This document shows, piece by piece, positions 8,408 to 16,340 of a stretch of DNA of 40,289 nt (its first letter is position 1; every line of letters starts with the position of its first letter). The position numbers and the translations under genes were made by a program. Source of the DNA: JBEKLJ01 sp050010255 (GTDB lineage: Bacteria > Acidobacteriota > Terriglobia > Bryobacterales > Bryobacteraceae); assembly GCA_050010255.1 (NCBI GenBank), contig JBEKLJ010000003.1:1-40289 (forward strand), given 5' to 3'. The notes beneath the pieces were generated by a model. It searched no databases. It was not told the origin of the DNA and was given only the letters and a program-made list of their open reading frames with translations.

Positions 8408-8716
8408 ATGAGCGTCAGACCAAAGCTGCTGGACCCCATTCACCCCGGCGAGATTCTGCTGGAGGACTTCCTCAAGCCCATGGGCATCAGTATCAACCAA
8501 CTGGCCCGTGACCTCGATGTGCCGCCGAACCGCATTCACGGCATCGTCCACGGCGTCCGGGCCATCACCGCCGACACTGCCTTGCGCTTGGGCGCGTACT
8601 TCGGCGTGTCGCCGGACACCTGGCTCAACCTGCAGGTGGACTACGACATACGGGTGGCTCAACGGAGGACCGGCAGCGAGATCGTCAAGCGGGTTCGGCC
8701 CCGAAAAGCCGCCTGA
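8408..8716 (+). CDS. higA: HigA-family antitoxin (XRE helix-turn-helix)
   Basis: A 102-residue antitoxin that neutralises HigB and represses the operon. The ATG at 8408 has a perfect AGGAGG ribosome binding site; the open frame extends further upstream, but the family begins at this point (MSVRPKLLDPIHPGEILLEDFL). HPGEILLEDFLKPMGIS is the HigA hallmark, followed by the helix-turn-helix at about residues 30-65 (NQLARDLDVPPNRIHGIV) and the GVSPDTWLNLQVDYDIR motif. It ends with a basic tail. It is 8 bases downstream of the higB stop, so translation is probably coupled. Confidence 0.93.
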   Translation: MSVRPKLLDPIHPGEILLEDFLKPMGISINQLARDLDVPPNRIHGIVHGVRAITADTALRLGAYFGVSPDTWLNLQVDYDIRVAQRRTGSEIVKRVRPRKAA

Positions 8717-8772
8717 CGCGCCCCGCGGTAGGGTTCGCTTCATGCCGCCTGCGGCGACCGCCGCCGGAAGTC

Positions 8773-9183
8773 TTACAGGAAGGGATTCCGCACCGTGACT
8801 GCCCCGTACCGCTGGCCGTCAGCCAAGTCCTCACTCCAGAGGACTCGACACCCCAATTCAATCGCGCTGTTGACGACGAGCGCGTCCCACCAGGCGATCC
8901 GGTACCGGCGCTGGAGCCGCGCGGCAAGCAGTAGATCCTCGTGGCCGGGACGATGAATCGTCCAGCTCCCGAGGTCTGCCAGAACCTCCTCGGCTTCCTG
9001 GCTGCTCATGGCCAGCTTCTTTGTGGCGGCGGCATAGAACTCCGCCAGCACCTGAATGCTGAGCGCTCCGGCGCCGTCTTCGAAAAGGCGGCTCAACAGC
9101 TCGACCGATCTCTCGTGCTTTCCGCCCGCGCCCCCGTCGTGCGCGTAGACCAGGACGTTCGTGTCAACGAACTCAACGCTCAT
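8773..9183 (-). CDS. PIN-domain toxin (VapC-like ribonuclease)
   Basis: A 136-residue PIN-domain protein, expected to be a Mg2+-dependent endoribonuclease. Acidic active-site residues are visible: Asp7 in FVDTNVLVYAHD, Glu in QVLAEFYAA (about 48), Asp99 in AWWDALVVNSA and Asp118 in WSEDLADGQ. The last two motifs are typical of VapC toxins. Its first 11 bases overlap the 3' end of the upstream ribbon-helix-helix gene, the usual antitoxin-then-toxin order of vapBC. Its 3' end faces higA across 56 bases. The target RNA cannot be predicted. Confidence 0.9.
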   Translation of the reverse strand: MSVEFVDTNVLVYAHDGGAGGKHERSVELLSRLFEDGAGALSIQVLAEFYAAATKKLAMSSQEAEEVLADLGSWTIHRPGHEDLLLAARLQRRYRIAWWDALVVNSAIELGCRVLWSEDLADGQRYGAVTVRNPFL

Positions 9184-9424
9184 GCAATTCTTCGCGGCTC
9201 CAGCGGATCACTCCGCCGGTCTTCCTGTCGGGAGCGTTCCGGATCCTCTCGATGAACCGGCGCCCGGCTTTCTCTCGATCCGCATCGTCGCCCATCACCC
9301 TGCGAATCGCCTGCGCCATCAGACTGGTCATGGATTGGTTGCGCGACGCCGCATACACCCGGAACTTCCGCAGCAGGGGCTCCGGGAGGCTGAGCGTGAC
9401 ATTCTTGCGCCTGACGCTGTTCAC
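9173..9424 (-). CDS. Ribbon-helix-helix antitoxin paired with the PIN toxin
   Basis: An 83-residue protein. The N-terminus (RRKNVTLSLPEPLLRKFRVY) is a ribbon-helix-helix DNA-binding fold: a short beta strand of alternating hydrophobic/polar residues, then two helices to about residue 45. The C-terminal charged segment (about 50-83) would bind the toxin. The start is GTG at 9424 (MNSVRRKN); no ATG is available. It overlaps the PIN toxin gene by 11 bases. By family, it should neutralise the toxin and repress the operon at a palindrome such as the one at 9438-9453. Confidence 0.85.
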   Translation of the reverse strand: MNSVRRKNVTLSLPEPLLRKFRVYAASRNQSMTSLMAQAIRRVMGDDADREKAGRRFIERIRNAPDRKTGGVIRWSREELHER

Positions 9425-9437
9425 GTATTCCAGTGTA

Positions 9438-9453
9438 TCACGTAAACATGTGA
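9438..9453 (-). promoter_or_regulatory. Candidate operator of the vapBC-like pair
   Basis: A 16-base imperfect palindrome with outer half-sites TCAC and GTGA lies between the hpt stop and the antitoxin GTG. The surrounding bases are much more AT-rich than neighbouring genes, as expected for a promoter/operator. Assignment is by position only. Confidence 0.35.
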
Positions 9454-9458
9454 AGCGC

Positions 9459-10007
9459 CTACTGGCTCCGCTCGTGCTTCATCACCGCGATGTAGCTGAG
9501 GTTGCGGTAGAGCTGCTGGTAGTCCAGGCCGCAGCCCACCACAAACCGGTCGGGGATCTCGAAGCAGCGGAACTCCACCGGAATCTGCACGATGCGGCGG
9601 CAGGTGCGGTCGAGCAGCGTGCAGACGGCCAGCGAGTTCGGCCCGCGCGCGGCCAGCGTTTGCAGCAGGTAGCGCGCCGTGAAGCCGGTGTCGATGATGT
9701 CCTCCACCAGCAACACATCCTCCTCCTCGATGCTCTCGTCGAGGTCTTTGGCGATGCGCACCAGGCCCGGCGCCGTGGTCTTGCTGGAGAAGCTGGAGAT
9801 GGACAGGAAGTCCATCCTGACCGGGACGTCGATCGAGCGGGCCAGCGCGGTGAGGAAGAACACCGAACCCTTGAGCACGCCGATGAGCTTCAGCTCGCGG
9901 CCGCGGTAGCGCTCAGAGATCTCCGCGCCGACCTCGGCGATGCGCTGTTGGACCTGTTCCTCGGTGTAGAGGATGCGCTCGATCTCGGGTGCGGCGGGCT
10001 TCAGCAT
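9459..10007 (-). CDS. hpt: Hypoxanthine phosphoribosyltransferase
   Basis: Purine salvage enzyme: makes IMP (or GMP) from hypoxanthine (guanine) and PRPP. The 182-residue length is standard. LKGSVFFLTAL (about 45-55) is the pyrophosphate loop, SSFSSKTTAPG (about 71-81) the mobile loop, and VLLVEDIIDTGFT (98-110) the PRPP-binding signature with its paired acidic residues. The C-terminal FVVGCGLDYQQLYRNLSYIAV carries the base-contact and metal Asp. Its ATG is one base after the TGA of the upstream kinase-like gene, so the two are probably translated together; that pairing is discussed in the findings. Confidence 0.96.
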   Translation of the reverse strand: MLKPAAPEIERILYTEEQVQQRIAEVGAEISERYRGRELKLIGVLKGSVFFLTALARSIDVPVRMDFLSISSFSSKTTAPGLVRIAKDLDESIEEEDVLLVEDIIDTGFTARYLLQTLAARGPNSLAVCTLLDRTCRRIVQIPVEFRCFEIPDRFVVGCGLDYQQLYRNLSYIAVMKHERSQ

Positions 10008-10008
10008 G

Positions 10009-11013
10009 TCATGTCAACCGGTTTGCACTCTGCTCCGGCCGCGCCGGCGCCGCCTCGGCCAGAGACTGCGTTCCACGCTCGGCCAGGCCGTACTTGAAGA
10101 TCAGGTTCTCGAAGTCCTTCTGGTAGAACACCTGAATGTTCACACTCGGGTAGATCGCTCGCAACAGCTTCAGCTTGCGGTTCTTCCTGGTCACCAGCGA
10201 CTGCTTCATCGTGGTCAGCTCGACGTAGAGGTCGAACTCCGGCAGGTAGAAGTCCGGCGTGAACGCCTCCAGCACGCGGCCGTCCCGGTCCCACTGGACC
10301 GGAAAGCTGCGGGGCTCGTATTCCCAGGCCACGCGGTAGAAGTCCAGCAGGTTGGCGAAGATCTCCTCGCTGGGATGGACGAAGGCCGCCTTCCGCAGGC
10401 TCACCCGGCCGGGCGCCTGGATGCCATACCTGGAGAGCTTCAGCCGCACCTGGAATTGCAGGTGCGCCTCGGCGGCGGCGGAGAGCAGCCCGGCCTCAAC
10501 CAGCCCTCGCCGCACGGCCTCGGATCGGATCAGCTCGGCGATGCCCTCCGGCTCGAGCTGCTCGGTGTTGCACACCAGGTCGAAGGAGTCTGCCGGCGTG
10601 GAGGAGCGGCCGAACCGCCGCTTGCGCTCGGCGCGCTGTCCGGCTTCGAGCTGCCGCAGCAGGGTGCGGGCCGCTGGCCGGTCCAGCCGCTGCTCCAGCA
10701 TCAGGGTGCCCACACGGCGCGGCTCCGGCGCCACGATCTGGATGCGGAGCAGGCCGGGGAACTCGCGGAACAGCGACTCGGCCCCTTCGGCGGCCAGCAC
10801 CAGGTGATGCTCCCTGGCCAGGCGCGCCACAACCGAGGCGGCGGCAGCGGCGAAAGCTCTGTCGGGGACGGCGTCCGCGGCGCCGAACTCTTGCGTGAAG
10901 ATGTCCCGGAGACGGCTCTCGGTGACCAGCTCGAACTCCAGGATCTGGGCGATCAGCCGCGCCACGTCATGGTGGCGGCAGCCCGGCTGTCCGGAGATGG
11001 TGATCAGCGCCAT
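10009..11013 (-). CDS. Cytidylate-kinase-like domain fused to a PD-(D/E)XK-like domain
   Basis: A 334-residue two-part protein. Residues 1-165 resemble the cytidylate kinase-like family (PF13189 type): MALITISGQPGCRHHDVARL replaces the usual nucleotide-binding loop, with EGAESLF and DSFDLVCNTEQL as later family features. The canonical GK[ST] is absent, so nucleotide binding is uncertain. Residues about 205-310 look like a restriction-endonuclease fold: Glu216/217, Asp254 in FTPDFYLPEFD, Glu265 in DLYVELTTMKQS, and a basic helix around Lys280. The expected E-x-K reads E-x-T. It is one base upstream of hpt. A role in regulating purine salvage, or in handling nucleic acids, is inference only. 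Confidence 0.7.
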   Translation of the reverse strand: MALITISGQPGCRHHDVARLIAQILEFELVTESRLRDIFTQEFGAADAVPDRAFAAAAASVVARLAREHHLVLAAEGAESLFREFPGLLRIQIVAPEPRRVGTLMLEQRLDRPAARTLLRQLEAGQRAERKRRFGRSSTPADSFDLVCNTEQLEPEGIAELIRSEAVRRGLVEAGLLSAAAEAHLQFQVRLKLSRYGIQAPGRVSLRKAAFVHPSEEIFANLLDFYRVAWEYEPRSFPVQWDRDGRVLEAFTPDFYLPEFDLYVELTTMKQSLVTRKNRKLKLLRAIYPSVNIQVFYQKDFENLIFKYGLAERGTQSLAEAAPARPEQSANRLT

Positions 11014-11064
11014 CTGGCGCCCATCCGGCGGGTGCGATCGCGCTGCATCGGTTCAAGCTCATCA

Positions 11065-11088
11065 TAACAGCCATCCGGCCGGCTGTTA
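11065..11088 (-). terminator. Hairpin between the AI-2E permease gene and the kinase-like gene
   Basis: TAACAGCC (11065-11072) and GGCTGTTA (11081-11088) form a perfect 8-bp stem with an 8-base loop, between two minus-strand genes 108 bases apart. There is no U-run, so it may be a processing or attenuation hairpin rather than a full terminator. Confidence 0.4.
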
Positions 11089-11121
11089 CGGAAGTTCGCC
11101 GCGCCGCCCCCAAGCCGCCAG

Positions 11122-12171
11122 CTACGCCTCCGCGGCGGCCACGCTCGCCTTGCGGACCCGGACGTAGACTACGCGCAGCGTCGCCAGCACCGGAACCGAG
11201 AGGAACATGCCGGGAATGCCAGCCAGGGTCCCGCCCGCCAGCGCGCCGAAGATCACCAGCAGGGGGTGAAGCTTGACGCGCGCCGACATCAGATGCGGGC
11301 TGACAAAGTAATCCTGGAACATCCGGGCGGCGACCAGAAACACCAGCACGGCGACCACGTGCCCGCCGCCGGAAAACGCCGCCGCCAGGACAATGATGAC
11401 CGCCGCGGAAACCGGCCCGACCACCGGAACGAACTCCAGCAGCGCCGCCACGGAAGCCAGCAGCACCGGGTACGGCAGCCCGATGATAACGAAGAAGACG
11501 CTGTAAACGACCAGCGTGACCAGGGACAGGATGACCAGCGCCCGCATGAACTGCCCCAGCAGTGTGTGCAGGTCCGCCGCGACATCCTCCCATAAGGGGC
11601 GCCGCACGCCGAGCAGCGCCAGCACCTGCTCGCGCAACTGGCGTCCGTCCTTCAGGAAGAAGAAGCTCAAGACCGGGATCAGGACGAGGGCCATGACGGC
11701 GCCCTTAAGAAACGACACCGCCCGCGCGCCGATCTCCTGCGCTACCGGCAACACATCCGCGCTGAGGCTCCGCCCCCGCTCGTTCAACTGGGCCAGGATG
11801 GAATGCCTGACGGGCTCCGACCAGGCCGGCATCGGGTCGGCGAGCTTCTGCTTGAGGCCCTCCACCAGCTTCGGGAAGCCGGTGGCCAGGTTCGACGCCT
11901 CCTGGGCCACCTGGCTGCCGACGAGGATCCCGCCTCCGATCAGGATCGCCACCAGCAGGATGTAGACCAGGGCCAGCGCGTAAATCCGCGAGCGTGGGTA
12001 GGGGATGAGGCGGTCCACCAGCGTCACCACCGGCGAGAGCAGGTAGGCCAACAGGATCGCCAGCACAAAGACCAGCAGGACGCTCCGGATGTAGTAGACC
12101 ACCACCAGCAGCAGGCCGACCAGGAACACCGACCAGGTGATCCTGGCGGCCCGGGCGTCGAAGCCGAGCAT
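11122..12171 (-). CDS. AI-2E family transporter (PF01594 type)
   Basis: A 349-residue polytopic membrane protein of the AI-2E/YdiK/PerM family. Two hydrophobic hairpins open the protein (about residues 15-45 and 60-90). An amphipathic region of about 60 residues follows, then five or six further membrane helices. The family signature is seen in FVPVVGPVSAAVIIVL and in the C-terminal DYFVSPHLMSARVKLHPLLVI. Members include an autoinducer-2 exporter and Na+/H+ antiporters, so the substrate cannot be assigned. The ATG at 12171 is preceded by TAGGATACAAAC. It follows the LptF-LptG fusion gene by 55 bases. Confidence 0.9.
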   Translation of the reverse strand: MLGFDARAARITWSVFLVGLLLVVVYYIRSVLLVFVLAILLAYLLSPVVTLVDRLIPYPRSRIYALALVYILLVAILIGGGILVGSQVAQEASNLATGFPKLVEGLKQKLADPMPAWSEPVRHSILAQLNERGRSLSADVLPVAQEIGARAVSFLKGAVMALVLIPVLSFFFLKDGRQLREQVLALLGVRRPLWEDVAADLHTLLGQFMRALVILSLVTLVVYSVFFVIIGLPYPVLLASVAALLEFVPVVGPVSAAVIIVLAAAFSGGGHVVAVLVFLVAARMFQDYFVSPHLMSARVKLHPLLVIFGALAGGTLAGIPGMFLSVPVLATLRVVYVRVRKASVAAAEA

Positions 12172-12226
12172 GTTTGTATCCTACCGCAGTGGCTGGCAGA
12201 AACAGCCGCGGGCGTGGAACCGCCGG

Positions 12227-14551
12227 CTACGTGCGCATGCGCGTCATCAGGTACACACCGGCGAGCGAGAAGATCGCGTCCGGAGACCAGGCGGCCAGGC
12301 TGGCCGGGAGCTGGTTGATGCTGCCGATCTGCTCGAAGAGCTGGCCCAGGGCCCAGTACGCCACTGCGATCCCCAGGCTCAAACCCACGCCGGCCATGGC
12401 GCCCCGCGAGCCGGTCATGAAGGCGAACGGCACCGAGATCAACGCCATGATGAAGGCCAGCAGCGGCACCGAGAACTTCTTCTGCAACTGGATGCGCAGG
12501 TTCACCGTGTCGAACCCGCTCTGCCGCAGCTCCTGGATGTAGGCGGCCAGTTGGGCGAAGTTCATCTGCTTGTCCTGGATGACTTCCTTGAGGAAGTATC
12601 CCGGCGGCTCGTCCAGCTCGGGGAAAGTCGTTGCGCGGAACACCTGGCCGGTGGACTCGACTCGCGATCTCATCTCCCGGCTCCAGCCGTTCTCGAAGAT
12701 CCAGGTGGAGAGGGCGGCGTCCCAGTGGGCGCGCTCGGCCGAAATGTGCCGCTTCAAGCGGAACGACCGCGTGTCGAACTCGTAGACGTTGACGCCCACC
12801 ATCACCGCGGCCGCCGGGTCGAAGTAGCGGTAGTAGTAAATGCGCGGACCCTGGCCATAGATCCACTTGCGGTCCGGCCGGAGGTAGGTCTGCGGCGCGC
12901 GCCCCTTGATCTCGTCCCGCAGCGCGTCCTGGCGGCGGTTCGCCTCGGGCAAGACGCTCGAGTAATCGAACGCGAACAGACCGGCCGCCACCACCAGACT
13001 GGCCATCAGCACGGGCAGCGCCAGGCGGTGCAGGCTCACGCCGGTGGCCTTGAACGCGGTCACCTCATTATGCTTCGCCATCACGCCGAAGGTGACCAGC
13101 ACGGCGACGAGCACGCTCACGGGAGCTGAATCGTAGATCAGCTTGGGCGTGAGAAAGACCAGGTAGGCAAGCACGCGCGACATGGGGATCTTGTTCCGGA
13201 CGATGTCCCCCAGCAGCTCGAAGAACGTGTAAACGTGCGTCAGCAACACGAAGCTCGCCAGCAGCAGCGCGAAGTAGAACAGAAAGGTGGACAGGATGTA
13301 GGTATCCAGGATCTGCGGCAGCAGGTGGAATCGTCCCAGCCGGCCCGGGACTGCGCCGGCCACGGGAGCCTGCTCGAGACGGCCCCGCAGCCGTCCCCAG
13401 AGCCCCTGGAACCGGGCCCGCACTTGATCGATCAGGTCCCGATCCCCGGGCCGCTCCAGCCGCCGCAGCAGGGCCAGCCCGACGATCGCAAAAACGACAT
13501 TCGGCCCCCACACGGCCGGCGCCACCGGCAGCGCGCCCTGGCGCGCCAGGCTGATCAGGCTGATCAGGCCCATGTAATAAACGAAAGCCAGGAACACCGT
13601 GACGACGAAGGCGCTGGACTTGCCGGCCCGGCGCGAGGAGACGCCCAGCGGGACGCCGACCAGCGCCAGCAACAGGCAGGCAAAGGGCAGCGCCAGCCGC
13701 TGGTGCAGCTCGATGGCCGCTTCGCGCGAGCGTCGCGCCTCGCCCAGCAACGGGCCGGTGTCCATCTCGCTGTAGGGGCGCGCTGTGCGCACCTCGCCCG
13801 CCCGCGAGGCCTGGAGCACCTGATCGCCGGCCGGAAAGCTGGTGCTGACGTAGATGTTCGGGTCCTTGGTGGCGTGGTGTGTGCTGGCGTCGATCAGATG
13901 AAGCTGAATGCGGTTGTTCCGGACGTCGGGCACCGCGATGGCCTCGCGGGCGATCGTGACTAGCGGGCCTTGCCGGTCCTCCTGCGCGTCGGCCTGCTCC
14001 CCGGGCGGGCGCGAGTCCGCCAGGAACACGTTGCGCCAGCGCTCGACCTGGCCCGGGATGACGTCGCCGACGTACAGGATCGCGTTCGGGAACTGTTCCT
14101 CGAAAACGCGCGGCTGGACCTCGGCGGTGAGCTCTTCGGCGGCCAGCCGGTTCAGCATGCGGTAGGTCTGCCGGATGGACCACGGCGTCAGCCACAACGA
14201 GCAGGCTGCCGTAACCGCCATGAACAGCGCCGCGATCATCAGCACCGGCGCGACCACCCTGCGGCTGGGCATGCCCGTGGCGCGCATCCCGATGATCTCG
14301 CCGTCGCCCGACATGCGGCTGAGCGCGATCAGGATCCCGACCAGCGCGCCCACCGGCAGCGCGAAGGTGAGCGTGAAGGGCAGGATCAGGGCGAATAGGT
14401 AGGCCACCGTGCCGGGCGTGGCCGAGCTCCTGACGAGCAGCTCGAAGCTCCGGCCGGCGCGCTGGAGAAACAGGACGAAGGTGAACAGCACCGTGCCGAG
14501 GAACGCGCTCGAGAGAATCTCGCGAAAGATGGCGCGACCCAGAATGCCCAT
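12227..14551 (-). CDS. LptF-LptG fusion permease (LPS export)
   Basis: Two YjgP/YjgQ-family permease units in one 774-residue chain. Unit 1 (about 1-390) starts MGILGRAIFREILSSAFLG, has the membrane helices with RMSGDGEIIGMRATGMP (coupling helix), a periplasmic beta domain (about 150-265) and three more helices. Unit 2 (from about 405) starts LLPQILDTYILSTFLFYF and repeats the pattern, with MAKHNEVTAFKATGVSL as its coupling helix and a YIQELRQSGF region near its end. In most diderms LptF and LptG are separate and form a heterodimer with the LptB ATPase. Here one gene supplies both halves, as reported in some Acidobacteria. It starts one base after the TldE-like stop codon. Confidence 0.93.
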   Translation of the reverse strand: MGILGRAIFREILSSAFLGTVLFTFVLFLQRAGRSFELLVRSSATPGTVAYLFALILPFTLTFALPVGALVGILIALSRMSGDGEIIGMRATGMPSRRVVAPVLMIAALFMAVTAACSLWLTPWSIRQTYRMLNRLAAEELTAEVQPRVFEEQFPNAILYVGDVIPGQVERWRNVFLADSRPPGEQADAQEDRQGPLVTIAREAIAVPDVRNNRIQLHLIDASTHHATKDPNIYVSTSFPAGDQVLQASRAGEVRTARPYSEMDTGPLLGEARRSREAAIELHQRLALPFACLLLALVGVPLGVSSRRAGKSSAFVVTVFLAFVYYMGLISLISLARQGALPVAPAVWGPNVVFAIVGLALLRRLERPGDRDLIDQVRARFQGLWGRLRGRLEQAPVAGAVPGRLGRFHLLPQILDTYILSTFLFYFALLLASFVLLTHVYTFFELLGDIVRNKIPMSRVLAYLVFLTPKLIYDSAPVSVLVAVLVTFGVMAKHNEVTAFKATGVSLHRLALPVLMASLVVAAGLFAFDYSSVLPEANRRQDALRDEIKGRAPQTYLRPDRKWIYGQGPRIYYYRYFDPAAAVMVGVNVYEFDTRSFRLKRHISAERAHWDAALSTWIFENGWSREMRSRVESTGQVFRATTFPELDEPPGYFLKEVIQDKQMNFAQLAAYIQELRQSGFDTVNLRIQLQKKFSVPLLAFIMALISVPFAFMTGSRGAMAGVGLSLGIAVAYWALGQLFEQIGSINQLPASLAAWSPDAIFSLAGVYLMTRMRT

Positions 14552-14552
14552 T

Positions 14553-16340
14553 TCAGTTGCGGCCGCCGGAAGCGGGCGCCGGAGCCCCGGCGGGGCCGAG
14601 CGCGGTCAGCGCCGGCGCCGGCACCAGCGGCGGTCTTGGCAGCTCCTGCTGATCGCGCTCCAGCTCGACGTCGTCGATCAGCAGCGAGGGCGCGATGACC
14701 GAGGCCTCGGAGACGAACGCCCCGCCGCCAATCACCGCCAGCGGCGCGTGGTGGTCGTAGTAGTCGAACACGAACGTCTCGTCGGACGCGGCGACGATAT
14801 CCTTGAGCGCGCGCGGGTTCAGGCCGCGGAAGCGCAGGCCGCGGACGAGTTCTTCGCGGCCGTCGGCATAGACGCGGTAAGCCAGAATCGGCACGCTCAC
14901 CGGACGCGCGCCGCTCTGCGCCATGCCAGCCAGCAGCCGGCGCAGCTCGCCCAGCGACGCCGAGCTGGGGAAATCCAGCTTTCGCACCAGGATGCCATAG
15001 GGCTTGTTGCGCTCCCGGCACAGGTCGATGAGCTTCTTCTTCAGCTCGGAGGAGGAGATGCCCCCGGAGGCGCGCACGAACAGGTTGCCGATGCCGGCCG
15101 CCTTGGCGCCGAAGCTGCCCAGCAGGCGCGCGTGCCCGTTGGAGACCCCCAAGCCCTTCACCACCTGGCGCGTGAGCAGAAAGTTCTTCAGCACGCCCTT
15201 CTCGACCACCGAAACCGGCTGCGGCGCCACGCCTTCCAGATCGACTTCGTAGTGGCCGAACAACGGCCGGCCGCGCCACTCGGCCTGCGTTGGGTCGTCG
15301 ACCACGTCAATCCACTCGGGCAGAATCCGCGCGCCCAGGTGGGCCTCGAGTTCGCTCGAGGCGAAGTTCAGCGGGCGGCCGGGCAACGTCAGCGGCCGGC
15401 GGGGGACGGCGAGGTTGTTGCCCAGCAACTGCGCCAGCAACTGCCCCGCGGCTGCGCCCTCGAACAGCACCGGCCCCGAGTACGCTTCACCGACGGGCGC
15501 CGCCGCCAGTGCCGTCAGGTTTACCGCCACCTCCCGGGTCGCGCGTTCCAGCTCCGCGTCCGGAGGCAGTCTCTCGGGATCGGAGGCGAAATGGGCGGCG
15601 GCGTCCCGCAGCGGCATGCCGTCGGGGGCCTGCGCCGTCGCCCGGACACGCAGGACGCAACTGCCCTCGCGGACGCGAATGCGCGTGCCTTCCGAGGTAA
15701 TCAGGTACAGCAGGCCCGCCCCGCTGTCGAAGCTCACCGACGAGGCCATCACGGCCGGGTAGTCGCGGAACAGCGCCGAAAGGCGCCGCGTCCGGGCGAT
15801 CCACGGCGCGTCATCGAGCCAGCCCGGGCGTGTGCCGGAGAGCAACCGCAGCGCGGCGGTCCGGCCGAAATCGGGCACCTGCTCGGTCACGGCCAGGCCG
15901 CGGAGCGCGGCGCGCTTCATCGAAAACGCCTCGGAGGCCGCCTTGTAAGCCGTGTCGGTCGCCAGCCACAGATGCTGGCGCAACACCGGGTAAGAGTCGT
16001 CCAGGGGGAACTCGTCCACGTCATACCGCGTGCCGGAATAGTAACCGCTCCCGACGAAATTCGAGTCGTCGAAGCCGTAGTCGCCGACTCGGATCTGGAC
16101 GCGCGGCATGCGGAAAGCGGTCCGCCGCGAGCCGATCAGCGCGCCTAGCGTCGCCACCGCGGAGACGCTCTCGCCGTCGTGGAGCGCGTACTCGATGTAG
16201 TACATCTCGGGGCTCATCACTTTCAGCGCGCGCGAGCGCTCCATCTCGTCCTGCATGGCCCTCAGGATGACGTCCGTCTCCTGGGCCAGAGCAGCCGCCG
16301 CCATCAGAACCGCGAGCAGGACCAGCCGGGGCCGCCTCAT
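14553..16340 (-). CDS. Exported TldE/PmbA-like protein lacking the metal motif
   Basis: A 595-residue protein with a Sec signal peptide (MRRPRLVLLAVLMAAAALAQ) followed by a TldD/PmbA-family fold. It parallels its upstream neighbour throughout: GYYSGTRYDVDEFPLDD, GPVLFEGAAAGQLLAQLLGN, VEKGVLKNFLLTRQVVKG, YADGREELVRGLRFRGLNP, and even the PPLVPAP tail. At the place of the zinc motif HExxxH it reads AQLLGN, and the late Cys ligand is absent, so it should be catalytically silent like TldE in the TldD-TldE heterodimer. Its ATG overlaps the stop of the active partner by 4 bases, and its own stop is one base before lptFG. The role outside the cytoplasm is unknown. Confidence 0.85.
   Translation of the reverse strand: MRRPRLVLLAVLMAAAALAQETDVILRAMQDEMERSRALKVMSPEMYYIEYALHDGESVSAVATLGALIGSRRTAFRMPRVQIRVGDYGFDDSNFVGSGYYSGTRYDVDEFPLDDSYPVLRQHLWLATDTAYKAASEAFSMKRAALRGLAVTEQVPDFGRTAALRLLSGTRPGWLDDAPWIARTRRLSALFRDYPAVMASSVSFDSGAGLLYLITSEGTRIRVREGSCVLRVRATAQAPDGMPLRDAAAHFASDPERLPPDAELERATREVAVNLTALAAAPVGEAYSGPVLFEGAAAGQLLAQLLGNNLAVPRRPLTLPGRPLNFASSELEAHLGARILPEWIDVVDDPTQAEWRGRPLFGHYEVDLEGVAPQPVSVVEKGVLKNFLLTRQVVKGLGVSNGHARLLGSFGAKAAGIGNLFVRASGGISSSELKKKLIDLCRERNKPYGILVRKLDFPSSASLGELRRLLAGMAQSGARPVSVPILAYRVYADGREELVRGLRFRGLNPRALKDIVAASDETFVFDYYDHHAPLAVIGGGAFVSEASVIAPSLLIDDVELERDQQELPRPPLVPAPALTALGPAGAPAPASGGRN

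Noticed and set aside
14409..16148. 579-codon plus-strand frame opposite the TldE-like gene
   Set aside because: Shadow of the GC-rich coding strand; composition is R/Q/G/A-rich with no hydrophobic core, motifs or ribosome binding site.
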